A model generated the notes under the pieces. The model ran no database searches, was not told the DNA's origin, and saw nothing but the letters and a program-made list of their open reading frames with translations. From an uncultured Opitutales bacterium (GTDB lineage: Bacteria > Verrucomicrobiota > Verrucomicrobiia > Opitutales > Intestinicryptomonadaceae), in NCBI GenBank assembly GCA_944389885.1, contig CALXNZ010000001.1, positions 62,001-126,000 of the forward strand: a stretch of 64,000 nucleotides of DNA, read 5' to 3'. Below, piece by piece: positions 28,443-36,667 of the stretch. A program made the translations under genes and the position numbers. How positions within the stretch are numbered: position 1 is the stretch's first letter; the number at the start of each line of letters is the position of its first letter.

Positions 28443-28643
28443 ATGGCAGTTGATGTAAGACTCAGAAAAGGCGAAGCTATGGAAAAGGCCCTGCGCAGGC
28501 TCAAGAAAAAGCTTGACCGCGAAGGCGTTATTCGCGATGCGCGTCAGAAACGCTATTTTGAAAAGCCCTCCGAAATCAAGCGCCGCAAGCGCAAGGTCGC
28601 GGCTTTCAACAATATGCTCCGCCAGCGCTACGAAAATCGCTAA
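28443..28643 (+). CDS. rpsU: Ribosomal protein bS21
   Basis: 66 residues, highly basic. VDVRLRKGEAMEKALRRLKKK and the RKRKVAAFN tail are typical of bS21. The protein sits near the 16S rRNA 3' end on the 30S subunit and affects initiation. It has the best Shine-Dalgarno sequence in the window. It is monocistronic, with its own leader and a terminator 30 bases after the stop; no dnaG/rpoD neighbours are present. Confidence 0.95.
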   Translation: MAVDVRLRKGEAMEKALRRLKKKLDREGVIRDARQKRYFEKPSEIKRRKRKVAAFNNMLRQRYENR

Positions 28644-28674
28644 GCTTGATTTGGCCGAAGCTAACGCTTAAACG

Positions 28675-28707
28675 AAAAGCGGTTCCCCTTAGGGAAACCG
28701 CTTTTTT
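28675..28707. terminator. Rho-independent terminator of rpsU
   Basis: AAAAGCGGTTCCC pairs with GGGAAACCGCTTTT with a single bulged base and is followed by more T residues. The A-run on the left side may also let it end the oppositely oriented lipoprotein gene. Confidence 0.85.
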
Positions 28708-28732
28708 GTGTCAAAGTGTTAAAAAATGCAGA

Positions 28733-30448
28733 TTACAATACCGGAAGGAAGGGAGCCAATATAGAAACCTCATTGGCGCGTTCAAGCCCCGCCTTTTTTA
28801 CCGCGCAAGCCAAACTAACTGCCGAACAAGCCCTAAGCGCCGGATTCGACGGATCTTTCAAGGAGTCGCATATATTTGCGGCTACTGCAAAAGCCCTCAA
28901 CTTTTCCTCTTTGGATTCGAGGGCGGACGCCACCGCACATATATTCTTAAAAGATTCGTAAATATCGGATCTATATATATTTCCGTTAAGGTATTTCAAC
29001 GCGTCCGACGCCTTCCCAAGATTTGCCATGCAAACGGCTATCTTGCCGGATATATCTGAGAAAAGAGCTGTTTTGGAAATATCAAAGTTATCTGCAAGCT
29101 TTACGGCGCACTCTATGAATTTTAAAGCCGAAGATTTGTCGAATGTGCCGATTTTTTCAGCAACGCAAACAAGTTGACGGGCTTTTTTTTCATCGTCCGA
29201 AGAAGTTTTTTCAAAAGAGTCTCCCGCCAGCTGGTCCAAAAATTCCAGAGACGAAAAGTCCATGCGCGAGGCTGCGTTTGCGACCCCCTTAGAATCCTTC
29301 TTTTCAATACTTATGCGCAAGATTTCAGCCATTGCAAAATTCTTAGCTTTAGTATCGCGCAATTTGTCGGCCAGAGCCGCAGATTCTGCAAACAGCCCCT
29401 GCTCTGCCACCCCCGACGCCAAAGCCGCGAGAAACGCGTCCCTTTCGGTTTCCGACTGCAAGCGCGAGGCCAAAGACATTGCCGAAACATAGCTTTTACT
29501 GTTTCCGACTTTTTCCGCTACATATTTAAATGTGTCAAAAAACGGATTGGCATTTGATATATCCGACAAAGCCTTTATCGCGGCCGCAGAGTCGCCAAAA
29601 TCCGCGAAAGTCAAAGCCATTCTGGAAAGGGCTGTATCGCGGACATTATTGACGCTTATTTTTAAGGCGTTTGCATGCGCGGCTGCCAAATATCCGGCAA
29701 ACATTTCCCGTGTTTTTCCCCCTATTGCGAGAGCCGCCGGAACCTTTTCACGCAATCTTCCGATGGAGGAAATATCGTAAGAGACCAGGGACGAATCTGT
29801 TTTTGCCTCCGTCAAGAATCGGGCTATATCGACTTTTGACGGATCGATCTCTAAGGATTTTTGGGAACTTTTTAGAGGATCGCTTTCGGATTTTGGAGTT
29901 TCCGCAGAAACCGATGAATGTTTATACGCCAAAGCTTCGCTCTTTTTTGCGGCAGAAGATATTTTGGCTACAACGGCCACGCGCATTTTATTTTCAGCGT
30001 CCGAAAGCCCCTTTTCCCCCGCAGAATCTACAATATTGCGGACCAATTCAAAAAGAGCCTCGTCTCTTATTGCGGCATCCTCATTGGCGAGGGCAACAGT
30101 CCAAGGCAAATCATAGCCCGCCATTTGAGGATTTGAATAAAGTACAAGTTCCGGAATAATCTTGTCGGAGAGATCCGTATAATTGCACGCGCCTATGCGC
30201 GTAGTTGGATCAGTGACGATTTTAAGAGCTATCGCCGTTTCAGGATATTTTGATATTATATCCTCAACTTGCGATTTAGCCTCTTCGCACAATTTTAAAG
30301 CGCACGCATAATCTGCGGAATTGAAAGCTTTCACGGCTTCCGAAACTTTCAGCGAAGCTTTTACATAAGAGCTGCTGGCCACTCTTTCGGGAGAAGGCGA
30401 ACACCCTGCGGACGCAAAGGCCGCTACTATCAATAAAAATCTAAACAT
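28733..30448 (-). CDS. Large repeat-containing lipoprotein, function unknown
   Basis: 571 residues from an ATG at 30446-30448, chosen because GGAG lies 5 bases upstream; in-frame ATGs at 30457 and 30499 have weaker context. The signal peptide ends in SAGC, a good lipobox. The mature protein is Ala/Ser/Lys/Asp-rich and predominantly helical. It is built from repeated helix pairs of about 35 residues with recurring ALALADKL/FAMAEILR-like patterns, suggestive of TPR or HEAT-type superhelical repeats. No catalytic motif is visible. It probably scaffolds something at the outer membrane or in the periplasm; I cannot name it. Confidence 0.65.
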   Translation of the reverse strand: MFRFLLIVAAFASAGCSPSPERVASSSYVKASLKVSEAVKAFNSADYACALKLCEEAKSQVEDIISKYPETAIALKIVTDPTTRIGACNYTDLSDKIIPELVLYSNPQMAGYDLPWTVALANEDAAIRDEALFELVRNIVDSAGEKGLSDAENKMRVAVVAKISSAAKKSEALAYKHSSVSAETPKSESDPLKSSQKSLEIDPSKVDIARFLTEAKTDSSLVSYDISSIGRLREKVPAALAIGGKTREMFAGYLAAAHANALKISVNNVRDTALSRMALTFADFGDSAAAIKALSDISNANPFFDTFKYVAEKVGNSKSYVSAMSLASRLQSETERDAFLAALASGVAEQGLFAESAALADKLRDTKAKNFAMAEILRISIEKKDSKGVANAASRMDFSSLEFLDQLAGDSFEKTSSDDEKKARQLVCVAEKIGTFDKSSALKFIECAVKLADNFDISKTALFSDISGKIAVCMANLGKASDALKYLNGNIYRSDIYESFKNICAVASALESKEEKLRAFAVAANICDSLKDPSNPALRACSAVSLACAVKKAGLERANEVSILAPFLPVL

Positions 30449-30629
30449 AAGCTCCATTTTGTCTGACTCTACCCTAAAGTCAATTTTATTAAAGCCCATA
30501 AAAAGCTCTAATTTCCTAAATAGCTTAAATTATGAAACTAAATTTTCGACGAAGAATCGGAAACTTTCCAAGAGCCCTACATGAATCAAGATGCGCACTA
30601 TTTGTATCGCATATCATTTGAGGTTATTC

Positions 30630-30657
30630 TTGACCGTATTTGCAAACGCCGTAGAAT
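30630..30657 (+). promoter_or_regulatory. Candidate promoter abutting the GH106 start
   Basis: TTGACC at 30630-30635 and TAGAAT at 30652-30657 with a 16-base spacer. If used, transcription would begin within a few bases of the ATG at 30662, giving a leaderless or nearly leaderless mRNA. No Shine-Dalgarno sequence is seen in front of that ATG, which agrees with this. Confidence 0.35.
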
Positions 30658-30661
30658 TGCA

Positions 30662-33265
30662 ATGATGAAAAAGTATATTTCCATATTTTTATTATTTATA
30701 GCACAATTCCTATATCTTTCCGCCCAGAACCAATACGACACCGCAAAACCTTGGACGTGGTGGTGGATACTGGGTAATTCCATGACAAAAAGCGATATAA
30801 GCGCCCAACTCGAATACATGCAAAAGGCGGGAGTTGGAGGAGTTTGCGTAATACCGTTATACGGCGAAAAAGGCGACGAATCAAATTACATAGATCTCAT
30901 TTCCCCAAAGTTCATGGATATGCTTTCCCACATATCAAAAGAAGCCAAACGGCTCGGACTCGGCGTTGACATGACTATGGGCAGCGGCTGGCCTTTCGGA
31001 GGCCCCTGGATACCGCCGCAGCTCGCCTCTAAAAAAATTGACGAGAATTTGAAGTGCGCAAATTTAAATTTTATGGTTAAACGCTCCTCCCCCGGAGGGC
31101 ATGGACATACCGCCGATCCTTTTAACCCCGCCGCCTACAAATTGCATGCCCAGCAGTTTGAAAAAGCCTTCGCTCCCTATAAAGACGAAAAACTTCTGCG
31201 CGGTTTCTTTAACGATTCCTACGAATATTACGCCGCAAACTTCACCGACAATTTCTACGAAGAGTTTAAGAAGCGCCGCGGATACGATTTTCAGCCATAC
31301 GCCAGAGAAATCTTTTCCCAGACAAAATCTTGGGAGAAAAATAAGATAAAAAACACGTCGCCGAGCAAAATAAGCCCCGAGGATTCGGAAAGGATTTGGC
31401 AGGATTACCACCAGACCCTTTCAGATCTTCTGTATGAAACTATGACGGAGTTTGCAAGCGCCTCATCTAAAATGGGATTTTTAAGCGTAAACCAAGCCCA
31501 CGGTTCCCCGGGCAATCTAATAGATTTATATGCGCTGGCCGACATTCCCGAAACCGAATCGTTCGGAGCCAGTATTTTCGACATTCCCCTCGTGCGACAA
31601 GATCCGGACTACGAAGAAGAAAGATTTGGGCGCCCAAATAAGCTCATGATGAAATTTGCGTCTTCGGCGGCAAACCTATACGACAAAGACCTCGTGGCGT
31701 CAGAATCCTGCACTTGGCTCGCAAATCATTTCAAAGTTGCATTATCCCAAGTAAAACCGGAACTGGACAAACTTTTTGTATCCGGAATAAACCATATATT
31801 CTATCATGGCACACCCTACTCTCCCATGGATAAACCATTTCCCGGGAGACTCTTTTACGCCTCTACAAACTTTAACTACAATTCCCACTTCAAGGAATTT
31901 TTTCCGGAGCTCAACGAATACGTCCGCAGGATTCAAAGTGTTATGCAGAACTCAAAGAGCGACAACGATATCCTGCTATATTTTCCGATTCACGCCTTTT
32001 GGCGCGGCTCTGGCGGGCCATATCACGTCTTGTGCTTTGAAGTGCACAACGCAATGAAATGGCTCAAAAAGGTTCCCAAGTTCGACGAGCTCATAAATAA
32101 CTTGGATAAACTCGGATTCTGTTTCGACTATGTATCAGATATGGCATTAAATAATCTCGAAGTAGTGAACGGAGTAATAAAATCCAACGGCAAATACTAC
32201 AAAGCCCTCGTGGTTCCCGAATGCGAGCAGTTGCCGCTTGAGACCTTCAAAAATCTTGATAGGCTCGTGCGGGACGGGGCTAAAATCGTGTTTCAAAATA
32301 AAATCCCCGAGGACGTTCCCGGGTTTGGAAATCTTGCCGAGCGCAGACAAGCTGCCCGCGACATAAAAAATTCATGGATAAACATACACGACGGATTTTT
32401 TGTGGGCAATGTTCCCGCTATCGTATCGTCCTTGGGAGCGAAGCGCGAAACAATCGCAGACTTCAAACTTGACTTTATAAGGAAATTCAATTCCCAAGCT
32501 ACGATATACTTTATCTGCAATCAAAATTCGGCTTTCGAGATGGGAAATGTTGAGATATCCGAGCCGTGCGAACAGATAGAATATTTTAACCCGCTGACAG
32601 GAGAAAGAGCCAAGTTGAAATCCGAAAAATCCGCATCCGGCACAAAATTTCAACTGAGGCTTCTCCCCGGAGAAAGTTGCCTGATTTTTGCGAATAAGAC
32701 AATAAATCCCGATTTGCCTTTAAAAACTTTTACCGAAGACGGCGATTCAAAAAAGATAGATGCCGAATGGACAATAGACTTTTTGCGCGCCCTGCCCACT
32801 CCGGTACCGGCATCGGACATGCCCGCGCAAATTAAGACACGCCGCCTAAGGAGTTGGACGGAAATCGGCGACGACAACGCAAAGAAATTCTGCGGAGTGG
32901 CAAGATATTCCGCGAACTTTAAAGTCGATGATCCATCGGGAAAGTATGTCATAGATTTGGGAAATATACGCGATGCCGCAAGGGTTAAAATAAACGGCAC
33001 GAATATCGGTTCTGTTTGGTGCGTGCCATTCAGGCTGGAAATACCCGACGGAGTCTTGAAAGATTCAAACACCATCGAGATTGAAGTGACAAACAATTCC
33101 TTTAATAGGGCAAAATCCGTAGCCGAAAAGAATCCCGACTGGAACAAAGGCAACAATATAATAGACATTACCTACACTCCTTACGACATTAGAAAAGAGC
33201 CTTTGGAAGATGCCGGCCTATTAGAGGAAATAAGATTGATAAAACAGCTGACTCCAAAAAACTAA
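30662..33265 (+). CDS. Secreted GH106-type alpha-L-rhamnosidase
   Basis: 867 residues from the first of two adjacent ATGs, just before a clear signal peptide (basic KK, hydrophobic stretch ending LSAQ); the open frame extends 27 residues upstream without signal character. The first mature segment, PWTWWWILGNSMTKSDI, followed by GGVCVIPLYGE and MTMGSGWPFGGPW, is typical of GH106 barrels. A Rossmann-like segment (ALVVPECEQLPLETF...RDGAKIVFQN) and a C-terminal beta-sandwich (SANFKVDDPSGKYVIDLG...VKINGTNIGSVW) complete the usual domain order. GH106 enzymes remove terminal L-rhamnose from rhamnogalacturonan or other rhamnosides. Linkage specificity cannot be told. Confidence 0.82.
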   Translation: MMKKYISIFLLFIAQFLYLSAQNQYDTAKPWTWWWILGNSMTKSDISAQLEYMQKAGVGGVCVIPLYGEKGDESNYIDLISPKFMDMLSHISKEAKRLGLGVDMTMGSGWPFGGPWIPPQLASKKIDENLKCANLNFMVKRSSPGGHGHTADPFNPAAYKLHAQQFEKAFAPYKDEKLLRGFFNDSYEYYAANFTDNFYEEFKKRRGYDFQPYAREIFSQTKSWEKNKIKNTSPSKISPEDSERIWQDYHQTLSDLLYETMTEFASASSKMGFLSVNQAHGSPGNLIDLYALADIPETESFGASIFDIPLVRQDPDYEEERFGRPNKLMMKFASSAANLYDKDLVASESCTWLANHFKVALSQVKPELDKLFVSGINHIFYHGTPYSPMDKPFPGRLFYASTNFNYNSHFKEFFPELNEYVRRIQSVMQNSKSDNDILLYFPIHAFWRGSGGPYHVLCFEVHNAMKWLKKVPKFDELINNLDKLGFCFDYVSDMALNNLEVVNGVIKSNGKYYKALVVPECEQLPLETFKNLDRLVRDGAKIVFQNKIPEDVPGFGNLAERRQAARDIKNSWINIHDGFFVGNVPAIVSSLGAKRETIADFKLDFIRKFNSQATIYFICNQNSAFEMGNVEISEPCEQIEYFNPLTGERAKLKSEKSASGTKFQLRLLPGESCLIFANKTINPDLPLKTFTEDGDSKKIDAEWTIDFLRALPTPVPASDMPAQIKTRRLRSWTEIGDDNAKKFCGVARYSANFKVDDPSGKYVIDLGNIRDAARVKINGTNIGSVWCVPFRLEIPDGVLKDSNTIEIEVTNNSFNRAKSVAEKNPDWNKGNNIIDITYTPYDIRKEPLEDAGLLEEIRLIKQLTPKN

Positions 33266-33280
33266 TAGTGAAACCGCGCA

Positions 33281-33318
33281 CGCCTTTTTCAAATCTGTAT
33301 TGGAAAAGGCGTTTTGTT
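33281..33318 (+). terminator. Rho-independent terminator of the rhamnosidase gene
   Basis: CGCCTTTT (33281-33288) pairs with AAAAGGCG (33304-33311) and is followed by TTTTGTTATTT. It lies 15 bases after the stop. The remaining bases to 33510 hold nothing I recognise. Confidence 0.6.
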
Positions 33319-33510
33319 ATTTATAAATATTTTATCGATTAAAACCGCTTGCAAATTCCGCCAAGATTTTCGGGCAGATACTCGCGCCTACTAAACAGCA
33401 TATAAATATAAGATTGAGGAAAAATCCATATTGTTAAGGACGCCCTATAAACTCGAATCTCCCCGCGATTCCTAAAATTCGCATGGCAAGAAATTCGCCC
33501 CAAGTGAAAA

Positions 33511-33540
33511 TAAAAAAGCGGCTCTCAATGAGAGCCGCTT
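33511..33540 (-). terminator. Rho-independent terminator of the large putative hydrolase gene
   Basis: A perfect 10-bp stem AAGCGGCTCT/AGAGCCGCTT with a 5-base loop. Read on the minus strand, a TTTTTTA run follows directly. It lies 20 bases beyond the stop of the 984-codon gene. Confidence 0.85.
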
Positions 33541-33559
33541 AAAATATTGGACAGCGATT

Positions 33560-36514
33560 CTACTTTGCCAGCTCGAGCTCGACAAGAGCCTCAAGTTTAT
33601 TGTCCCCGGAAGCCCGGGAAGGCATGCGGAATTTTACAACCCCGTCTTTAGATTCAAATTTCAAATCCGCGCCGTCTTTAATTTTCAGGGATTTTATTGT
33701 TCCGGCATACGGGAATACTACATCGCAATCGCCGGCCGAATAAATCCACACAAAGGTTTTATCTCCGGAATTTTCTACAACATATCCGCATGGCTGCGAA
33801 ACTTTAACACCGTTGATTCCCACCACCATACCGGTTTTGACGCCATCGCCTTCGGCTATAAAGCCGTCAGGGGCGACCGTGTAAATTCCATCTTGGAATG
33901 GATTGTCAGACATATTTGCGAAGATGCTTATGTTGCCGTATTTTGAGCGTATGCGCCCTTCTTCTCCCGGTGCTTCAACATTCTCCCATTCATGGGAAAA
34001 TTCATACATCTTTTCGCCCACATATTTTGACGCAAGCGACTTTTGCAATCTATCCATCCACTTTATGAATTCGAGGGCGGATTGGTCAGATACATGGTTT
34101 ATGCGCGGAGAATACATCATAGTTATCCCCATGCCAATACTCAGAGCCATCTGTCTATCGTTATATATGCCTGTTGCAAGGTCATGATGGGATAGCGAGA
34201 CTTTGTCGTGGAACATTGCAGACACTAAATTGGCGAGTCTTATTCCGCGTTTTGGAAAAGAATCCCAGACAAACTGGCTCCATACTGGAGCATATTGCGA
34301 GGGAAATATTCCAAAAGTCATTCCGCAGAATTGTATTTCTTCGTTGGCGATTCCCCACCAGCCGTCCTCAGTTGAAAGCGGGCGCTTCTTTGAATCCCTG
34401 CGCGCGGTAAATATAAAGCCGTCGGAATAGGTATTCGGGTTGGGCGCGGCCGGATTGAAATCGAGCCGAGAACGCCTTGCCCCGGTCTGGTCTTGGAAAA
34501 GGATATCGCATGGATAATCCTCTGTGAAATCCTTCACGATTTTATCGTTTGCGGCCCTCACAGCGGGATGCCACATGCATATGGTCCAGCCGTCGTTTTT
34601 GCCGTAGGTCTCATGGTAATGGTTGCCTTTAATATCCACGCTAAGCGGAGCCTCTCCGGCCGCTACAAAAGTCGGGCCGCGGGGATTATCGCACCACCAC
34701 GAATTGTTGGTATACGGCATGAACAGGTGCCCGTTCCCGCGTATTTCGGCTATGTAGGCCTTAAAATCTTCCGGAGTTGAGAATTCCGGACGCGGCGGCA
34801 CATGGTCAGGATATTGCTTGTCAAAGCCCCCGAGAAGATAGCATGGTAGATGTATTATATTCTTGGGCGGCATATTGTCGGTAATCTGCTTAACTTCGCC
34901 CAAATTTGAAGCCCAAATATTGAGCAATACACAATCTTTGAATTTGCGCAGAAATTCGCCGTCGAGCTTTTGGCTAAGCTTTTTATTTACGCCATTGGCT
35001 TTACAAAACGCGTCAGCCGAATCTAAAAGCCCCTTCCCGAAATTTAAGCGGACTTTAGGAGTTTCCCAAGTGCCGTCGGAAGGCTTCATATAATGCACAA
35101 ACGGGCGAGTCAGATAGCCTCCTTTTTCGTCCCCTCCAATTTCAAACCTCGATACTACAAACGATTTTACGGGATTCTCAAAGTCCGCGCCGCGAATAGA
35201 TTGAACGCTGTAATACGCGATGTCGGCTCCGTTCATATTCAGGTGGAAAAAATCCCCTATGGTCGCGGGCACGGCGCTCGCAACTTTATAAAACTTTTTG
35301 GGGCGTATGCCTCTGTAAAAAGAAAGGCCTTCGTTGTCGAACCAATAGCCGCCCGCCTTCACATACGCGGCGATTTTACGGGCAGTTTCCTCGGGTGAAA
35401 CGCCGGGAGGATTCGGGCAAATCTCGGCATACGGATTTACTATAAAAAGAAATTCCGGATCTTCCATTGCCGCGGCAACTTTTTCAGGGGAATCGAGTTC
35501 TATGACATTCTTGCATACGCCGTTTATATGATTGTACCAATCCCTATATGCGGGATCCAAACCGTTGAGTTTTATCATTCCAACTTTTGTGCGGGCAGAT
35601 TTCTCGGCTTTTGCGACAGCTTTAGCCCTGTTTATTATGCAGCACACGGTATTGCGTATCATTGAGCGGTCGTTGTAATTTATCCAACCGCCAACGCGGA
35701 ACAAAGCCCCCTTGCCGCCGAGGCGCGACGCCCCCAGAAATACTCCTTCGGGGGAATTGAGAATTTCTATATCGGCCTGTCCTTTTCCAAATGTGCGGGC
35801 GCTTCTGTAAGTCTGTTTAAGGAGCAAATCCATCAAGCTTTTTGGAACCCATTCGTCGGCATCCTTACCCTTGGTGACATTTCTCCAAGCGTCCATATCT
35901 TGGGAATAAGTCAATCCGCTCCCGAAAACTTCTTTATAGAGCTTGTCGCCGAGAGGAGTGTCTCCCTCCCATGAGGAATGCGTGTGCGAATTATCCTTAA
36001 AGAACTCGGAATTCACAGCCAAACCCATATTGCGTGGAGTGTCCGAATGGAAAGTTATCTCCTTGACGGCCTCCGGAGGAAACCTAAATTTCGACGGAAG
36101 CTCAAACTCGAGCAATTCCCCGCTTTTTGGCGTCACTTTCGCCTGAATATCGCAATGCTCATTTTTCGGGACAACCGTCACAGAAACATCGATTTCGGCA
36201 GTTGTGTACTTAAATATCAATTTGTCAGCAGAAAAAGACGGCGAGCATGTGGCGGAATTAGCCACCACTTGTTTGCCGTCCACAAACTTTGCCGCCCACA
36301 AGCCGTCCGGAAGCGATATTTGCGCATCTTTTCCGCAAGAGGTTATTTTCACGATTGAGCCGGTTGAAGAATTAAACTCCACCGAATAATTCTCCCCCGA
36401 CGCCGTAAATTTTCCGTCAGACTGTGTTATTTCGGCACCCGACGCCCAAAACGGGGACGACGACAATGCGAAAACCGCAATAATCTTAAAAATGTTGAAT
36501 ACAGATTTTCTCAT
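33560..36514 (-). CDS. Very large secreted putative glycoside hydrolase (DUF6259-like), function unproven
   Basis: 984 residues with a signal peptide cleaved near residue 26. Three parts can be distinguished: an N-terminal beta-sandwich (about 27-300); a Rossmann/GATase-like segment (about 335-410, with FLFIVNPYAE and IAAYVKAGGYWFDNEG); and a (beta/alpha)8-like region (about 520-900) with ILFQDQTGARR (Asp675) and GIANEEIQ (Glu725/726) at likely strand ends; then a short C-terminal beta domain. The overall plan resembles Verrucomicrobia and Bacteroidota proteins annotated DUF6259, presumed hydrolases, but this assignment is from memory. GGAG upstream supports the ATG. A strong terminator follows the gene. 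Substrate unknown; its neighbours point to plant or algal polysaccharide. Confidence 0.55.
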   Translation of the reverse strand: MRKSVFNIFKIIAVFALSSSPFWASGAEITQSDGKFTASGENYSVEFNSSTGSIVKITSCGKDAQISLPDGLWAAKFVDGKQVVANSATCSPSFSADKLIFKYTTAEIDVSVTVVPKNEHCDIQAKVTPKSGELLEFELPSKFRFPPEAVKEITFHSDTPRNMGLAVNSEFFKDNSHTHSSWEGDTPLGDKLYKEVFGSGLTYSQDMDAWRNVTKGKDADEWVPKSLMDLLLKQTYRSARTFGKGQADIEILNSPEGVFLGASRLGGKGALFRVGGWINYNDRSMIRNTVCCIINRAKAVAKAEKSARTKVGMIKLNGLDPAYRDWYNHINGVCKNVIELDSPEKVAAAMEDPEFLFIVNPYAEICPNPPGVSPEETARKIAAYVKAGGYWFDNEGLSFYRGIRPKKFYKVASAVPATIGDFFHLNMNGADIAYYSVQSIRGADFENPVKSFVVSRFEIGGDEKGGYLTRPFVHYMKPSDGTWETPKVRLNFGKGLLDSADAFCKANGVNKKLSQKLDGEFLRKFKDCVLLNIWASNLGEVKQITDNMPPKNIIHLPCYLLGGFDKQYPDHVPPRPEFSTPEDFKAYIAEIRGNGHLFMPYTNNSWWCDNPRGPTFVAAGEAPLSVDIKGNHYHETYGKNDGWTICMWHPAVRAANDKIVKDFTEDYPCDILFQDQTGARRSRLDFNPAAPNPNTYSDGFIFTARRDSKKRPLSTEDGWWGIANEEIQFCGMTFGIFPSQYAPVWSQFVWDSFPKRGIRLANLVSAMFHDKVSLSHHDLATGIYNDRQMALSIGMGITMMYSPRINHVSDQSALEFIKWMDRLQKSLASKYVGEKMYEFSHEWENVEAPGEEGRIRSKYGNISIFANMSDNPFQDGIYTVAPDGFIAEGDGVKTGMVVGINGVKVSQPCGYVVENSGDKTFVWIYSAGDCDVVFPYAGTIKSLKIKDGADLKFESKDGVVKFRMPSRASGDNKLEALVELELAK

Positions 36515-36548
36515 AAATAATAAAACTCCTATATTTGCGTCCGTCGAA

Positions 36549-36657
36549 AACGGCCGTTGTTCCGATTACATAATTATCAAGAAAAGATTTAAGTCAATTA
36601 AAGATTCATTTATAGCAAAACTCTTTTGTTGACTATAAGACTTACGATATTTTTATT
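36549..36657. promoter_or_regulatory. Divergent promoter region between the large hydrolase and the secreted TPR gene
   Basis: For the plus-strand gene, TTGACT at 36629-36634 and TTTATT at 36652-36657 are 17 bases apart. For the minus-strand gene, AGTCAA at 36592-36597 reads TTGACT, with AT-rich -10 candidates around 36570-36576. A perfect palindrome AACGGCCGTT at 36549-36558 lies in the hydrolase 5' leader and could be an operator. No regulator gene is nearby. Confidence 0.35.
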
Positions 36658-36667
36658 GGAAATTCAG

